The notes under the pieces were generated by a model. It was not told the DNA's origin and did no database searches. It was given only the letters and a program-made list of their open reading frames with translations. Positions 47,379 through 60,130 of a DNA stretch of 64,000 nt are shown in pieces (the first letter of the stretch is position 1; the number at the start of each line of letters is the position of its first letter). The stretch covers positions 21,538,046 to 21,602,045 of the forward strand of contig NC_065570.1 in NCBI RefSeq assembly GCF_937616625.2, in the 5' to 3' direction. The stretch comes from Mercurialis annua. Its lineage: Eukaryota; Streptophyta; Magnoliopsida; Malpighiales; Euphorbiaceae. The translations under genes and the position numbers were made by a program.

Positions 47379-50300
47379 GAAACGTTTGGATTTGTTTTGT
47401 ACCCTTTGTAAACGTTTGACTTAAATAGCTAAAAAGGTTAATTGTTTGGATTTGTTTCGTATCATTTGTAAACGTTTGGCTTAAATTGCTAAAAATGTGA
47501 AACGCTTGGATTTGTTTCGTAAAGTTTGAAAACGTTTGGCATAAATTTCTAAAAAGGTCAAACGCTTGGATTTGTTTCGTTACGTTCCTAAAAGTTTGGC
47601 TCGAATTGCTAAAAAGGCGAAACACTTGGTTTTTGTTTCGTAATGTTTGTAAACACTTGGCTTTAATTGCTAAAAATGTGAAACATTTGGATTTGTTTCG
47701 TAACGTTTGTAAACGTTTGGCTTCAATCGCTAAAAAGGTCAAACGTTCGATTTGTTTTGTAACGTTTGCAAACGTTTGGCATATATCGCTAAAATGGTGA
47801 AACATGTGGATTTGTTTCTTAACTTTTTAAATGTTTAGCCTAAATCACTAAAATTGGGAAACATTTAGATTTATTTCGTAACGTGTGTAAACGTTTGGCT
47901 TAAATTGCTAAAAAGGGGAAATGCTTGGATTTATTTAGTAACGTTTCTAAACGTTTGGCTTAAATTGCTAAAAAGGTTAAACGTTTGGATTTGTTTCGTA
48001 GCATTTATAAACGTTTGGCTTAAATCGCTAAAAAGGTGAAACGTTTAAATTTGTTTCGTAGCGTTTGTAAACGTTTGGCTTAAATCGCTAAAAAGGTGAA
48101 ATGCTTGGATTTGTTTCGTAACGTTTGTAAACATTTTGCTTAAATCGCTAAAAAGGTGAAATGCTTGGATTTGTTTCGTAACATTTTTAATCGTTTGGCC
48201 TAAATTACTAAAAAGGGGGAACGCTTGGATTTGTTTCGTAACGTTTGCAAACGTTTGACTTAAATTGCTAAAATGGTGAAATGCTTGGATTTGTTTCGTT
48301 ATATTTGTAAATGTTTGGCTTAAATTGCTAAAAAGGTGAAACTCTTTGATTTGTTTTGTAACGTTTGTAAACGTTTTGGCTTAAATTGCGAAACATGGGA
48401 AACGTTTGGATTGTTGTTTTGTAACGTTTGTAAATGTTTGGCTTCAATCGCTTAAAAGGTGAAACGTTTGGATTTATTTTGTAATGTTTGTAAACGTTTT
48501 GCTTCAGTCGCTAAAAAGGTGAAACGTTTGGATTTTTTTCGTAACGTTTCAAACGTTTGGCTGAAATCTCTAAAATGGAGAAATGTTTGAATTTGTTTCG
48601 CAACGTTTGCAAACGTTTGGCTAAAATCGCTAAAAAGGGTGAAACATTTGGTTTTATTTTGTAACGTGTGTAAACGTTCGGCTTAAATCGCTAAAAAGGT
48701 GAAACGTTTGGATTTGTTTCGTAACGTTTGTAAACATTTGGCTTAAATTGCTAAAAAGGAGAAACGCTTGGGTTTGTTTCGTAACGTTTGTAAACATTTG
48801 GCTTAAATTGCTAACAAGGTGAAACGTTTGGATTTGTTTCGTAACGTTTGTAAACGTTTGGCATAAATCTCTAAAAAGGTGAAATGCATGGATTTATTTC
48901 GTAATGTTTGTAAACGTTTGGCTTAAATCGCTAAAAAGATGAATCATTTGGATTTGTTTCATAACGTTTGTAAACGTTTGGCTTGAATTGCTAATAAGGT
49001 GAAACGCTTGGATTTGATTCGTAACGTTTGTAAATGTTTGGCTTAAATTTCTAAAAAGGTGAATCGCTTGGATTTTTTCCGTAACGTTTGTAAACATTTG
49101 GCTTACATTGCTAAAAAGGTGGAACGTGTTGATTTGTTTTGTAGCGTTTGTAAACGTTTGGCTTAAATCGCTAAAAAGGTGAAACGTTTGGATTTGTTTT
49201 GTACCCTTTGTAAACGTTTGGCTTAAATTGCTAAAAAGGTGAATTGTTTGGATTTGTTTCGTAATGTTTGTAAATGTTTGGCTTAAATTGCTAAAAAAGT
49301 GAAACGCTTGGATTTGTTTCGTAGCGTTTGTAAACGTTTGGCATAAATTGCTAAAAAGGTCAAACGCTTGGATTTGTTTCGTTGCGTTTGTAAACGTTTG
49401 GCTCAAATTGCTAAGAAGGTGAAACACTTGGTTTTTGTTTCGTAACGTTTGTAAACGCTTGGCATTAATTGCTAAAAATGTGAAACCTTTGAATTTGTTT
49501 CGTAAAGGTTGTAAACGTTTGACTTCAATCGCTAAAAAGGTGAAACGTTTCGATTTTGTTTTGTAACGTTGGTAAACGTTTGGCATATATCTCTAAAAAG
49601 GTGAAACGTGTAGACTTGTTTCGTATTGTTTTAAATGTTTGGCTTAAATCGCTAAAATGGGGAAACATTTAGATTTATTTTGTGACATTTATAAACATTT
49701 TGCTTAAATTGCTAAGAAGGTGAAACGTTTGGTTTTGTTTAGTAACGTTTGTACACGTTCGGCTTAAATCGCTAAAATGGGGAAACATTTTGATTTGTTT
49801 CATAACGTTTGTACACGTTTGGCTTAAATTGCTAAGGAGGAGAACGCTTGGATTTGTTTCGTAATATTTGTAAACGTTTGGCTTAAATTACTAAAAAGGT
49901 GAAACGCTTGGATTTGTTTTAGAACGTTTGTAAACGTTTGGCCTAAATTGCTAAAAAGGGGAAACGCTTGGAATTGTTTCGTAACGTTTGTAAACGTTTG
50001 GCTTAAATTGCTAAAAAGGTGAAAGGCTTGGTTTTGTTTCGTAACGTTTGTAAAGGTTTGGCTTAAATGGCTAAAAATGTGAAACGTTTGGATTTGTTTT
50101 GTAACGTTTTAAACGTTTGGTTTTGTTTCGTAACGTTTGTAAACGTTTGGCTTAAATCGCTAAAAATGTGAAACGTTTGGATTTGTTTCATAACGTTTGT
50201 AAATGTTTGGCTTAAATCGTTAAAAAAGGGAAACGTTTGGATTTTTTTATAACGTTTGTAAAGGTTTGTCTTAAATTGCTAATAAGGTGAAACGCTTGGA

Positions 50301-53300
50301 TTTGTTTCGTAACGTTTGCAAATGTTTGCCTTAAATTTCGAAAAAGGTGAATCGCTTGGATTTTTTTCGTAACGTTTGTAAACATTTGGCTTACATTGCT
50401 AAAAAGGTGAAACGTTTTGATTTGTTTCGTAGCTTTTGTAAACGTTGGCTTAAATCGCTAAAAAGGGGAAACGTTTGGATTTGTTTTGTACCCTTTGTAA
50501 ACGTTTGGCTTAAATCGCTAAAAAGGTGAATTGTTTGGATTTGTTTCGTAATATTTGTAAACGTTTGGCTTAAATTGCTAAAAAGGTGAAACGCTTGGAT
50601 TTGTTTCGTAGGGTTTGTAAACATTTGGCATAAATTGCAATAAAGGTCAAACACTTGGATTTGTTTCGTTGCGTTTGTAAACGTTTGGTTCAAATTGCTA
50701 AAAAGGTGAAACACTTGGTTTTTGTTTCGTAACGTTTGTAAACACTTGGCATTAATTGCTAAAAATGTGAAACGTTTGGATTTGTTTCGTAAAGTTTGCA
50801 AATGTTTGGCTTCAATCGCTAAAAAGGTGAAACGTTTCGATTTTGTTTTGTAAAGTTTGTAAACGTTTGGCATATATCGCTAAAAAGGTGAAACATGTAG
50901 ATTTGTTTCGTAACGTTTTAAATGTTTGGCTTAAATCGCTAAAATGGGGAAACATTTAGATTTATTTTGTAACGTTTATAAACATTTTGATTAAATTGCT
51001 AAGAAGGTGAAACGTTTGGTTTTGTTTAGAAACGTTTGTAAACGTTTGGCTTAAATCGCTAAAATGGGGAAACATTTGGATTTGTTTCATAACGTTTGTA
51101 AACGTTTGGCTTAAATTGCTAAAGAGGAGAACGCTTGAATTCGTTTCGTAATATTTGTAAACGTTTGGCTTAAATTACTAAAAATGTGAAACGCTTGGAT
51201 TTGTTTTAGAACGTTTGTAAACGTTTGGCCTAAATTGCTAAAAAGGGGAAATGCTTGGAATTGTTTCGTAACGTTTGTAAATATTGGGCTTAAATTGTTA
51301 AAAAGGTGAAACGCTTGATTTTGTTTCGTAGCGTTTGTAACGGTTTGACTTAAATGGCTAAAAATTTGAAACGTTTGGATTTGTTTTGTAATGTTTTAAA
51401 CGTTTAGTTTTGTTTCGTAACGTTTGTAAATGTTTGGCTTAAATCGCTAAAAATGTGAAACGTTTGGATTTGTTTCGCAACGTTATAAACGTTTGGATTT
51501 GTTTTGTAATATTTGTAAACGATTGGCTTAAATTGCTAAAAAGGTGAAACATTAAGATTTGTTTCGTAACGTTTGTAAATGTTTGGCTTAAATTGCTAAA
51601 AAGGTGAAACGCTTGGATTTGTTTCATAACGTTTGTAAAAGTTTGGCTTAAATTGCTAAAAAGGTGAAACGCTTGGATTTGTTTCGTTAGGTTTGAAACG
51701 TTTAGCTTAAATTGCTAAAATAGTGAAACATTTGGATTTATTTCATAGCCATTGTAAACGTTTGGCTTAAATCGCTAAAAAGGTGAAACGTTTTGCTTAA
51801 ATTGCTAAAAAGGTGAAACACTTGGATTTGTTTCATTACGTTTGTAAACGTTTATCTTAAATTGCTGAAATAGTGAAACATTGGAATTTTTTTCATAACC
51901 TTTTTAAACGTTTGGCTTAAATCGCTAAAAAGGTGAAATGTATGGATTTGTTTCGTAACATTTATAAACGTTTGGCATAAATCGCTGAAAAGCGGAAACG
52001 TTTGGATTTGTTTCGTAATGTTTGTAAACGTGTGGCTTAAATTGCTAGAAAGTTGAAATGCTTGGATTTGTTTCGTAGCGTTTCTGAACGTTTGGCATAA
52101 ATCACTAAAAAGGTGAAATGTTTTGATTTGTTATGTAACATTTTAAACGTTTAGCTTAAATCGCTAAAATGGGGAAACACATGGATTTGTTTCGTAACGT
52201 TTGTAAACGTTTGGCATATATTGCTGAAAAAGTGAAATGTTTGGATTTGTTTTCTATCGTTTTTAAACGGTTGGCTTAAATTGCTAGAAAGTTGAAACGC
52301 TTGGATTTGTTTCGTAACGTTTGTAAACGTTTGGCTTAAATTGGTAAAAAGGTGAAACAATTGGATTTGTTTCGTAATGTTTGTAAACGTTTGGCTTAAA
52401 TCGCTAAAAAGGTGAAATGGATGGATTAGTTTCGTAACGTTTATAAACGTTTGGCTTAAATCGCTAAAAAGGTGAAACATTTGGATTTGTTTCATAACGT
52501 TTGTAAATGTTTGGCTTAAATCGTTAAAAGAGGGAAACGTTTGAATTTTTTTATAACGTTTGTAAACGTTTGACTTAAATTGTTAATTAGGGGAAACGCT
52601 TGGATTTGTTTCGTAAAGTTTGTAAACGTTTGGCTTAAATTTCTAAAAAGGTGAATCGCTTGGATTTGTTTCGTAACGTTTGTAAACATTTGGCTTACAT
52701 TGCTAAAAAGGTGAAACGTTATGATTTTTTTCATAGCGTTTGTAAACGTTTGGTTTAAATCGCTAAAAAGGTGAAACGTTTGGATTTGTTTTGTACCCTT
52801 TGTAAACGTTTGGCTTAAATCGCTAAAAAGGTCAATTGTTCGGATTTGTTTCGTAATGTTTGTAAACGTTTGGCTTAAATTGCTAAAAAGGTGAAACGCG
52901 TTGATTTGTTTCGTAGCGTTTGTAAACGTTTGGCATAAATTGCTAAAAAGGTTAAACGCTTGGATTTGTTTCGTTACTTTTGTAAACGTTTGGCTCAAAT
53001 TGCTAAAAAGGTGAAACACTTGGTTTTTGTTTCGTAACGTTTGTAAACGCTTGGCTTTAATTGCTAAAAATGGGAAACGTTTGGATTTGTTTCATAACGT
53101 TTGTAAACGTTTGGCTTCAATCGCTAAAAAGGTGAAACGTTTCGATTTTATTTTGTAAGGTTTGTAAACTTTTGGCATATATCGCTAAAAAGGGGAAACA
53201 TGTGGATTTGTTTCGTAATGTTTTAAATGTTTGGCTTAAATCGCTAAAAGGGGGAAACATTTAGATTTATTTTGTAAAGTTTATAAACGTTTTGCTTAAA

Positions 53301-54386
53301 TTGCTAAAAAGGTGAAACGTTTGGTTTTGTTTAGTAACGTTTGTAAACGTTCGGCTTAAATCGCTAAAATGGGGAAACATTTGGATTTGTTTCATAACGT
53401 TTGCAAACGTTTGGCTTAAATTGCTTAAGAGGTGAACGTTTGGATTTTTTTCGTAATATTTGTAAGCGTTTGGCTTCAATTACTAAAAAGGTGAAACGCT
53501 TGGATTTGTTTTGGAATGTTTGTAAACGTTTGGCCTAAATTGCTAAAAAGGTTAAACGCTTTGAATTGTTTCGTAACGTTTGTAAAAGTTTGGCTTAAAT
53601 TGCTAAAAAGGTGAAACGCTTGGATTTGTTTCATAACGTTTGGCTTAAATTGCTAAAAATGTGAAACGCTTGGATTTGTTTCGTTACGTTTGTAAACGTT
53701 TGGCTTAAATTGCTAAAATAGTGAAACATTTGGATTTGTTTTATAACCATTGTAAACGTTTGGCTTAAATTGCTAAAAAGGGGAAACGTTTGGCTTAAAT
53801 TCCTAAAAACGTGAAACGCTTGGATTTGTTTCTTAACAAATGTAAATGTTTGGCTTAAATTGCTAAAAAGGGGAAACACATGGATTTGTTTCGTAACGTT
53901 TCTAAACGTTTGGCATAAATTGCTAAAAACGTGAAACGTTTGGCTTAAATCGCTAAAAAGATGAAACGCTTGGATTTGTTTCGTTACGTTTGTCAACGTT
54001 TGGCTTAAATTGCTAAAATAGTGAAACATTTGGATTTGTTTCATAACCTTTTTAAACGTTTGGCTGAAATTGCTAAAAAGGTGAAACGTATGGATTTGCT
54101 TCGTAACGTTTTTAAACGTTTGGCATAAATCGCTAAAAAAGGTGAAACGTTTGGATTTGTTTCGTAACGTTTGTAAACGTTTGGCTTCAATTGCTAAAAA
54201 GGGGAAACGTTTGGATTTGTTTCGTAACGTTTCTGAACGTTTGGCATTAATCGCTAAAAAGGTGAAATGTTTGGATTTGTTATGTAACGTTTTAAACGTT
54301 TGGCTTAAATCGCTAAAATGGGGAAACGTTTGGATTTGTTTCGTAACGTTTGTAAACATTTGGCATAAATTGCTAAAAACATGACG
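47379..54386. repeat. 60-bp satellite array, segment 2
   Basis: This continues the 3088-27090 satellite in phase on the other side of element A and has about 115 units. A diagnostic variant (ACACTTGGTTTTTGTTTCG) recurs near 47621, 49424, 50711 and 53016, which indicates higher-order blocks of about 1.3 to 2.3 kb. The long open frames are again by-products of the 60-bp period. The array stops at about 54386, where the truncated LTR of element B begins. Confidence 0.95.
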
Positions 54387-54586
54387 CTGGTTATATATTA
54401 CAAAAAGCAACTTGATAAAGTTATATATTACAGAAAACCACTTGGTACAAAACATCTATCTACTGCAGCTCTAAGAGTAAAGTACTGTTTCTTTACATAC
54501 TTTCAAAAATACAGACTTCTGGAAGCAGGATAGAAGTCCGTGGCTTCAAAAACGTCTTTCACCTGAAAGGGAAAGCTGTGAGGGGT

Positions 54587-54606
54587 CAGTATATGGGGAT
54601 ATACTG
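54587..54606 (-). other. 20-nt hairpin, LTR B left copy
   Basis: Plus strand: CAGTATAT-GGGG-ATATACTG, a perfect 8-bp stem. In LTR sense it has ACTCACT before it and GACCCC after it, as in LTRs D and C. Confidence 0.7.
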
Positions 54607-54829
54607 AGTGAGTTTGCATAATTACTAATAAGCATTTAAATATAACATAAAATCGATAATGTAAACGATTCTATCAAATGCAGCCGAGTAACTGATCCGA
54701 ATGAAACCCTATTCTCCAAATATCTGTCGATATACGATAATAATCAAATCGATCGATCCTATTGGTAGGGTTTCGAGATAAGTCAACCGAGTTCAACCTC
54801 TACCGTCACTTTATCCCAAGTTGTGGGTC

Positions 54830-54900
54830 CCGAGATAGTTCAATCGAGTTCAACCCACTGGATACAGGTCCCGAGATAGTTCAACCGAGTTAAACCTCGT
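54830..54900. repeat. Short tandem repeats in LTR B
   Basis: Copies of GTCCCGAGATAGTTCAA.CGAGTTCAACC recur about every 40 bp, with a degenerate copy upstream near 54774. They occupy the LTR position held by other short repeats in LTRs A and D. Confidence 0.7.
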
Positions 54901-54993
54901 ATCCAATTCGATATATATTCCAACTTCGATACGATACGATATTCGATGTTGGATAATATGGGCCCTTTATTATAATTTCTCTAATCAAAACTG

Positions 54994-55025
54994 GTGATCA
55001 CACAGTCCTATTACCGCCCAATAGG
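54994..55025 (-). other. Conserved hairpin plus GTGATCAC palindrome, LTR B copy
   Basis: GTGATCAC lies at 54994-55001. CCTATT (55007-55012) pairs with AATAGG (55020-55025). The arrangement is the same as in LTRs C and D. Confidence 0.6.
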
Positions 55026-55630
55026 AAGGCACGTTTAATCAGATCTATACTTGTTTCAAATTCGATTATGAATGCAATTCCATAGAAACATTCACGATAT
55101 AAGCAATGCAATGTAAATGAATGATATAAAGCATTTACGAATATAAAAACGATATACTTTTTAAATACTTGAAAAGTAAACAAACAAACTCATAGAAAAC
55201 GCTTATCCAAAAATACGTCGGAGCTTAAAAACGTCAAACTTCCCGAGCTCCTGGTCCAGCTGCTTCTTGCCTCGCCGGATCTAAAACGATTTAAAACAAT
55301 TGACTCACATTAGAATCTTATTCTAAGATTGATTCTAGACTCAAGACACGACACGCTACATTTATTAACCGTCGTGCTTCAAACGTAATCTTTTCCGATA
55401 AACGAATCATAGTTCTTTCGTTTCTTAATACTTCTCGATTCAATTCTCAATATAGAATATAGGTTTTCTTAATAAAACCAATTGATATCCATAAAGTATC
55501 TCATTCCAGAAAACTAGTCATATTTTACTCGTTTAACGTCCGAATCTTGTATTTTCAGAGTCTGGGAGTCGATATCGGGATAGAGAATCGTCAAATTAGG
55601 TTTTTAGGATCATTCCCCTTCAAAGATGGG

Positions 55631-55790
55631 GAGGTGCACGTCGTGCACCCCCCTAGGGCACGTCGTGCACCTTCAAATTTGGGAGGTGCACGTCGTGCAC
55701 CTCCTTAGGGCACGTTGTGCCCCTGTACGACGTGCTCTAACCTTGAGCACGTCGTGCCCCGTCGTGGGCACGACTCTGGCCGCTAAAAAC
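55631..55790. repeat. G+C-rich palindrome cluster in LTR B
   Basis: GGTGCACG-T-CGTGCACC and related cores (GGGCACGTCGTGC, GAGCACGTCGTGCCC) occur about six times. The cluster is homologous to the one in LTR A. It ends beside GGCCGCTAAAAACGGCC. Confidence 0.85.
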
Positions 55791-56485
55791 GGCCATTCCA
55801 ACGTGCTAAATAATTCCCGAACTCATCCTATATCTAAGTAACATCCTAATCTATCCAAAAACACAATAAAAACGTATATAACAAATCGAATACGTAATCG
55901 CAATACGGTTTTGCCATAACCTAATTTTAAAATCAAATAATCATCCAATAAACTCAAATAAACGGAGAAACAACGTAAATACCATGATTATCCGTTGAAA
56001 TACGATCGATTCGAGCTATACAACGTCGAAAACAGACGAGAAACGGATTTCGTACGATGAAAACAGTGAGAACGGCGATGAATGAAAGAAATGAAGGATT
56101 TGGGTTCTGGATCATTCTTATGAATGATTCATTATATATATATGTAATGGCTAATTTTCACTTTGGTCCTTGAAACTTTTCAAAAGTTGCAATTTAGCCC
56201 AAAACCTTTCCGCGTCCAAAATTTAAAAGGTCTCCGATTGACTCGAGATTTTTACCACATATACTATAACGTATTTCGCGGACTTTGGCGAAATAAATTC
56301 CGTCATAGGATTATTATTTATTTTATATTAATTTTCAAAATTATTTCCTTAATTCTTGTAAAACCGGTTAGTAAAAATTATTCTAAATTCCCGATATAAT
56401 TAAATTAAATCCTTCTTAATTTAATTTATCGGAATTCCCGACACATGGCACGACTTAATTACCTTAAAATATTTGGGGTATTACA

Positions 56486-56500
56486 TTCACCCCCCCTTAA
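56486..56500 (-). other. Element B polypurine tract
   Basis: The minus strand reads TTAAGGGGGGGTGAA directly before TGTAATACCCC. Confidence 0.85.
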
Positions 56501-56507
56501 AATAAAT

Positions 56508-58130
56508 TCATCCTCGAATTAAAAACTTTAGCCACGTACCTTGGGTAAATAGGTAAGGATATTTCTGTCTCATATCCTCTTCTGTCTCCTACGTACATTC
56601 TTCTACGAACTGACTCCTCTATAGAACTTTCACCATTGGAATTTTCTTTGTCCGCAGTTGTCGTATCTGCGTGTCGACGATCTGTACTGGTTGTTCTTCG
56701 TAAGTTAATTCTTCACTTACGTCCACTACTTGCGTTTGGATTATACGAGAGGGATCTGATATGTATTTCCGAAGCATGAAAATATGAAAGACAAGATGAA
56801 CTTGCGACAGCTCCGGTGGCAAGTCTAACTTATAGGCGACTGAGCCTATGCGCTCCACGATCTGGTATGGTCAGGCGTATCTCGGAGCCAACTTGCCTTT
56901 CTTTCCAAAACAAATCACTCCCTTCATCGGTGATACTTTGAGGAAAACATAGTCTCGGATTTGAAACTCAATATCTTTCCTTTTGGGATCCGCGTAGCTC
57001 TTCTATCGACTAAAAGCAGTGTTCAGACGTTGCTTTATCAACGGTACTTTCTCAGAAGTAATCTGGATGATCTCCGCTCCAGTTAACTTTCGCTCGTAAA
57101 CTTCATGCCAACAGATAAAGGATCGACATTTACGTCCGTATAATGCTTCGCAGGGAGGCATCTCGATGCTCGAGTGATAGCTATTGTTGTAAGCAAATTC
57201 GACTAAAGGTAGATAGGTATCCCAACTACCTCCGAAGTCTAATACGCATAGTCGAAGCATGTCTTTTAACGTTTGAATCGTTCGCTCAGAGTGACCGTTC
57301 GTCTGAGGATGAAAAGCAGTGCTGAAATTTAACCGCGTCCCTAACGCTTCTTGCAAGCTTTTCCATAAATGAGAGATAAATACAGAACCTCTGTCTGAGA
57401 CAATTGACACTGGTACTTCGTGTAGGCTTACGATCTTATCGATGTATTCTTGAGCTAATCTTGCCGCAGAACACGTCGTCTTGATAGGTATGAAGTGCGC
57501 TGACTTCTTCAAACGATCCATGACTACCCAGATGGAATCGGAACCTTTCTGTGTCATGGGCAATCCGACTACAAAATCCATTGTAATTTGCTCCCATTTA
57601 CACTCCGAAATGGGTAATGGTTGAAGAAATCCGTATGGCCGCTGATGTTCTAATTTGTCTTGCTGATAAGTCGGGTATTTAGCCATGAATTCCGCGATGT
57701 CTTTCTTTATTCCACTCCACCAATACGTTGTCTTGATGTCATGATACATTTTCGTGGAACCAGGATGAACACTATAAACTGTTCCGTGAGTCGCTTCCAT
57801 GATCTTCTGTCTCAAGTTGTCCGCGTCTGGTACGCATAATCGATTGCCATATTTCAACATCCCGTTGACAATAGTGAAATCTTGACTCTTTCCTTGTTGA
57901 ACTTCCTCAATTAGATGCTTTAATTGAGGATCATCAGCTTGCAACTCTTTGATTTGATTTATTAACATCGATCGTATCGTTAGCTGAGCCATTAAGTTTC
58001 CGAGATATGAAATCTCGAACTCTATCCCTTGGCTAAACATTGCGTGAATCTCTCTAACTAACGGTCTTCGCCATGTCGTTGTAATATGCGCGAGACTTCT
58101 CGCCGATTTTCTACTTAACGCATCTGCCAC
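56508..58130 (-). pseudogene. Element B integrase and chromodomain, decayed
   Basis: This is the 3' part of pol. An integrase frame is open from 58130 to 57003. It holds the motifs TMDFVVGLP, IVSDRGSVF and HPQTNGHSERT, which carry the catalytic Asp, Asp and Glu. In the N-terminal zinc domain both cysteines are replaced by Tyr (codons 57666-57668 and 57675-57677). Stops follow at SR*KSY and YA*PY. The frame then continues as a Tekay-type chromodomain region (56858-56619, with LPPELSQVH and LTYEEQPV) and ends at 56508. Two further TAG codons there occupy positions usually held by Trp. A chromodomain normally steers integration to heterochromatin. The insertion beside satellite fits that, but the gene is dead. 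Confidence 0.9.
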
Positions 58131-59893
58131 TACGTTAGCTTTGCCTGGATGGTATTATATCGTGCAGTCGTAGTCTTTCAATAATTCCATCCATCGTCGC
58201 TGTCTGAGGTTTAACTCTCGTCGGTCGAAGATGGATTTGAGAATTTTGTGATTTGTAAATATCTCGCACGTGGCGCCGTATAAATAATGCCTCCAAATCT
58301 TTAGTGCGAAAATCACCGCTGCTAGTTCTAGATCATGCGTCAAATAATTCATTTCATGCTTCTTAAGCTGTCGCGAAGCGTACGCGATTACTCGACCATG
58401 TGTTATTAGGACGCATCCTCGTCCAACTCTTGATGCACCACAGTAAACTGTGAGTCCTTCTGTTCCTTCTGGTAGCGCTAAGATTGTTGCCGTCGTCAGA
58501 CACTCTTTCGATTTCAGAAAACTAAGTTCGCACTAGTCCGTCCAGTTGAATTTCGCGTTTTTCTGAGTTAACTTCGTCAAAGGTACAACGATCTTTGAGA
58601 AGTCCTGTACAAATCGTCTGTAATATCCCGCTAAACCGAGGAAACTTCGAACTTCGGTAACTGAGTCAGGTCGTTTCCACTTTATCACAACTTCGATCTT
58701 CTTTGGGTCAACCTTAATGCCGCTTTGTGATACCACGTGACCCAATAACGCTATTTCCGTTAGCCAAAATTCACATTTCGAGATTTTGGCGTAAAGCTGA
58801 TGCTCTCTTAGCTTCTGTAATACTATTCGCAAATGTTGTGCATACTCCTCTTCCATACGTGAATAAATTAAAATGTCGTTGATGAACACGATCACGAACT
58901 GATCCAAGTACGGTTTGAATATTCTATTCATCAGATCCATGAAGGCTGCTGGCGCATTCGTTAATCCGAATGACATAACGAGGAATTTGTAATGTCCGTA
59001 TCAAGTTCGAAAAGTAGTCTTCTGAATGTCATCATCGTGAATATTTAGCTGATGATAGCCTGATCTCATATCGATCTTGGAGAAATACTTCGCTCCTTGT
59101 AACTGATCCAACAGATCATCGATTCTAGGTAATGGATACTTATTCTTTATCGTCACCTTGTTCAACTGTCTATAATCGATGCAAAGTCAAAGCGATCCAT
59201 CCTTCTTTTTCACAAATAGCACTGGTGCACCCCACGGGGATACACTTTGATTGATGAAACCATGATCAAATAGCTCTTCTAGTTGATCCTTTAACTCTTT
59301 AAGTTCTGCTGGTGCCATACGATAAGGAGGTATCGATATCGGCTTTGTGCCGGGAGCCAATTCGATAAAAAATTCAATCTCGCGATCTGGGGGTAATCCA
59401 GGTAATTCCTCTGGAAAAACGTCTGGAAATTCCGATACAGCTGGTACATCGCTTAGGTTACGCTATTCTTCTCCACGTCTCGTACTATGGCTAAGAATCC
59501 TTGACACCCCTTCCTTAACATGCGACAAGCTTAAATAGCTGAGATAATACTCATAGGAGATTCCGTCTTATCACCTTGAATTGAGACTGTTTCAATCCCA
59601 GGTGTGTTGAACGTTACTGTCTTCTTTCGATAATCCACACTGGCGTAGTGTTGAGCTAGCCAATCCATTCCTAGTATGACGTCAAAAGCTAATACCTCAA
59701 GCAAGATATAGTCGACCAGTAAGTCTCGTCCTTGAACTTTCACAAGACAAGATGGATAAACGATACTAACTTCCACACTTTCACCTACTGGGGTGGCTAC
59801 AGATAAGGGGTTCTTAAGATAAGCCAGTTGTACCCCTAACTTACTAGCGAAACTAGGCGAAAGAAACAAATGCGTAGTGCCCGAATCAAATTA
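58131..59893 (-). pseudogene. Element B protease, reverse transcriptase and RNase H, decayed
   Basis: The protease has the active site F-D-S-G-T (DSG codons 59879-59887) right after an in-frame TAA (59891-59893), then FDVILGMDWL. A frameshift separates it from the RT. The RT text includes [16 protein letters not shown], then TGA stops before LCIDYR and before YGHYKF, and a catalytic box that reads FINDIL. Asn at 58878-58880 replaces the first catalytic Asp. RNase H follows a TAG (WTD*CE). It has Gly in place of the usual first Asp (VYCGAS) and Asn in FTNHK. Gene order PR-RT-RH-INT is that of Ty3-gypsy. Both the stops and the lost residues make it inactive. Confidence 0.9.
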
Positions 59894-60130
59894 AATTAGT
59901 GAGTCTTGAGAAGCGATAGGAAATGTACCTTGCACCACCGCATTGGAAGTCTAAGCCTCCTGAGGATTTAGTGCAAAAACTCTGTCCTGACTTCCACCAG
60001 CCTGCGAAGTATGACCAGTACCGCGGGCTCAACCATTTCTTCCTCCTCGATTCCCATAACCACGGCCTCTATGGCCAGTGAAGGTACTTCCCGTCTGATC
60101 ATAACCTGACGCTGCCTGATGTGCAATTCT

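Larger units (their letters stand above)
54387..56485 (-). mobile_element. Element B 3' LTR (left copy), truncated
   Basis: In minus sense it starts TGTAATACCCC at 56485. It lacks the last 225 bp or so (U5 end) that the right copy has at 61567-61795. It abuts the satellite directly with no recognisable target duplication. A local duplication of about 30 bp (GTTATATATTAC twice, 54396-54450) lies at the break. It contains the palindrome cluster (55631-55790), the GTGATCAC module (54994-55025), repeats of GTCCCGAGATAGTTCAACCG (54830-54900) and the 20-nt hairpin (54587-54606). Confidence 0.88.

Noticed and set aside
47379..54386. Possible leucine- or phenylalanine-rich repeat proteins up to 274 aa
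   Set aside because: Same satellite artefact as in the first array. The 274-aa frame also runs out of the array into LTR sequence.
55626..55841. His/Val/Leu/Cys-rich small ORF, and similar ones at 63637-63965
   Set aside because: They translate the GTGCACG palindrome repeats, are open on both strands and sit in LTRs.
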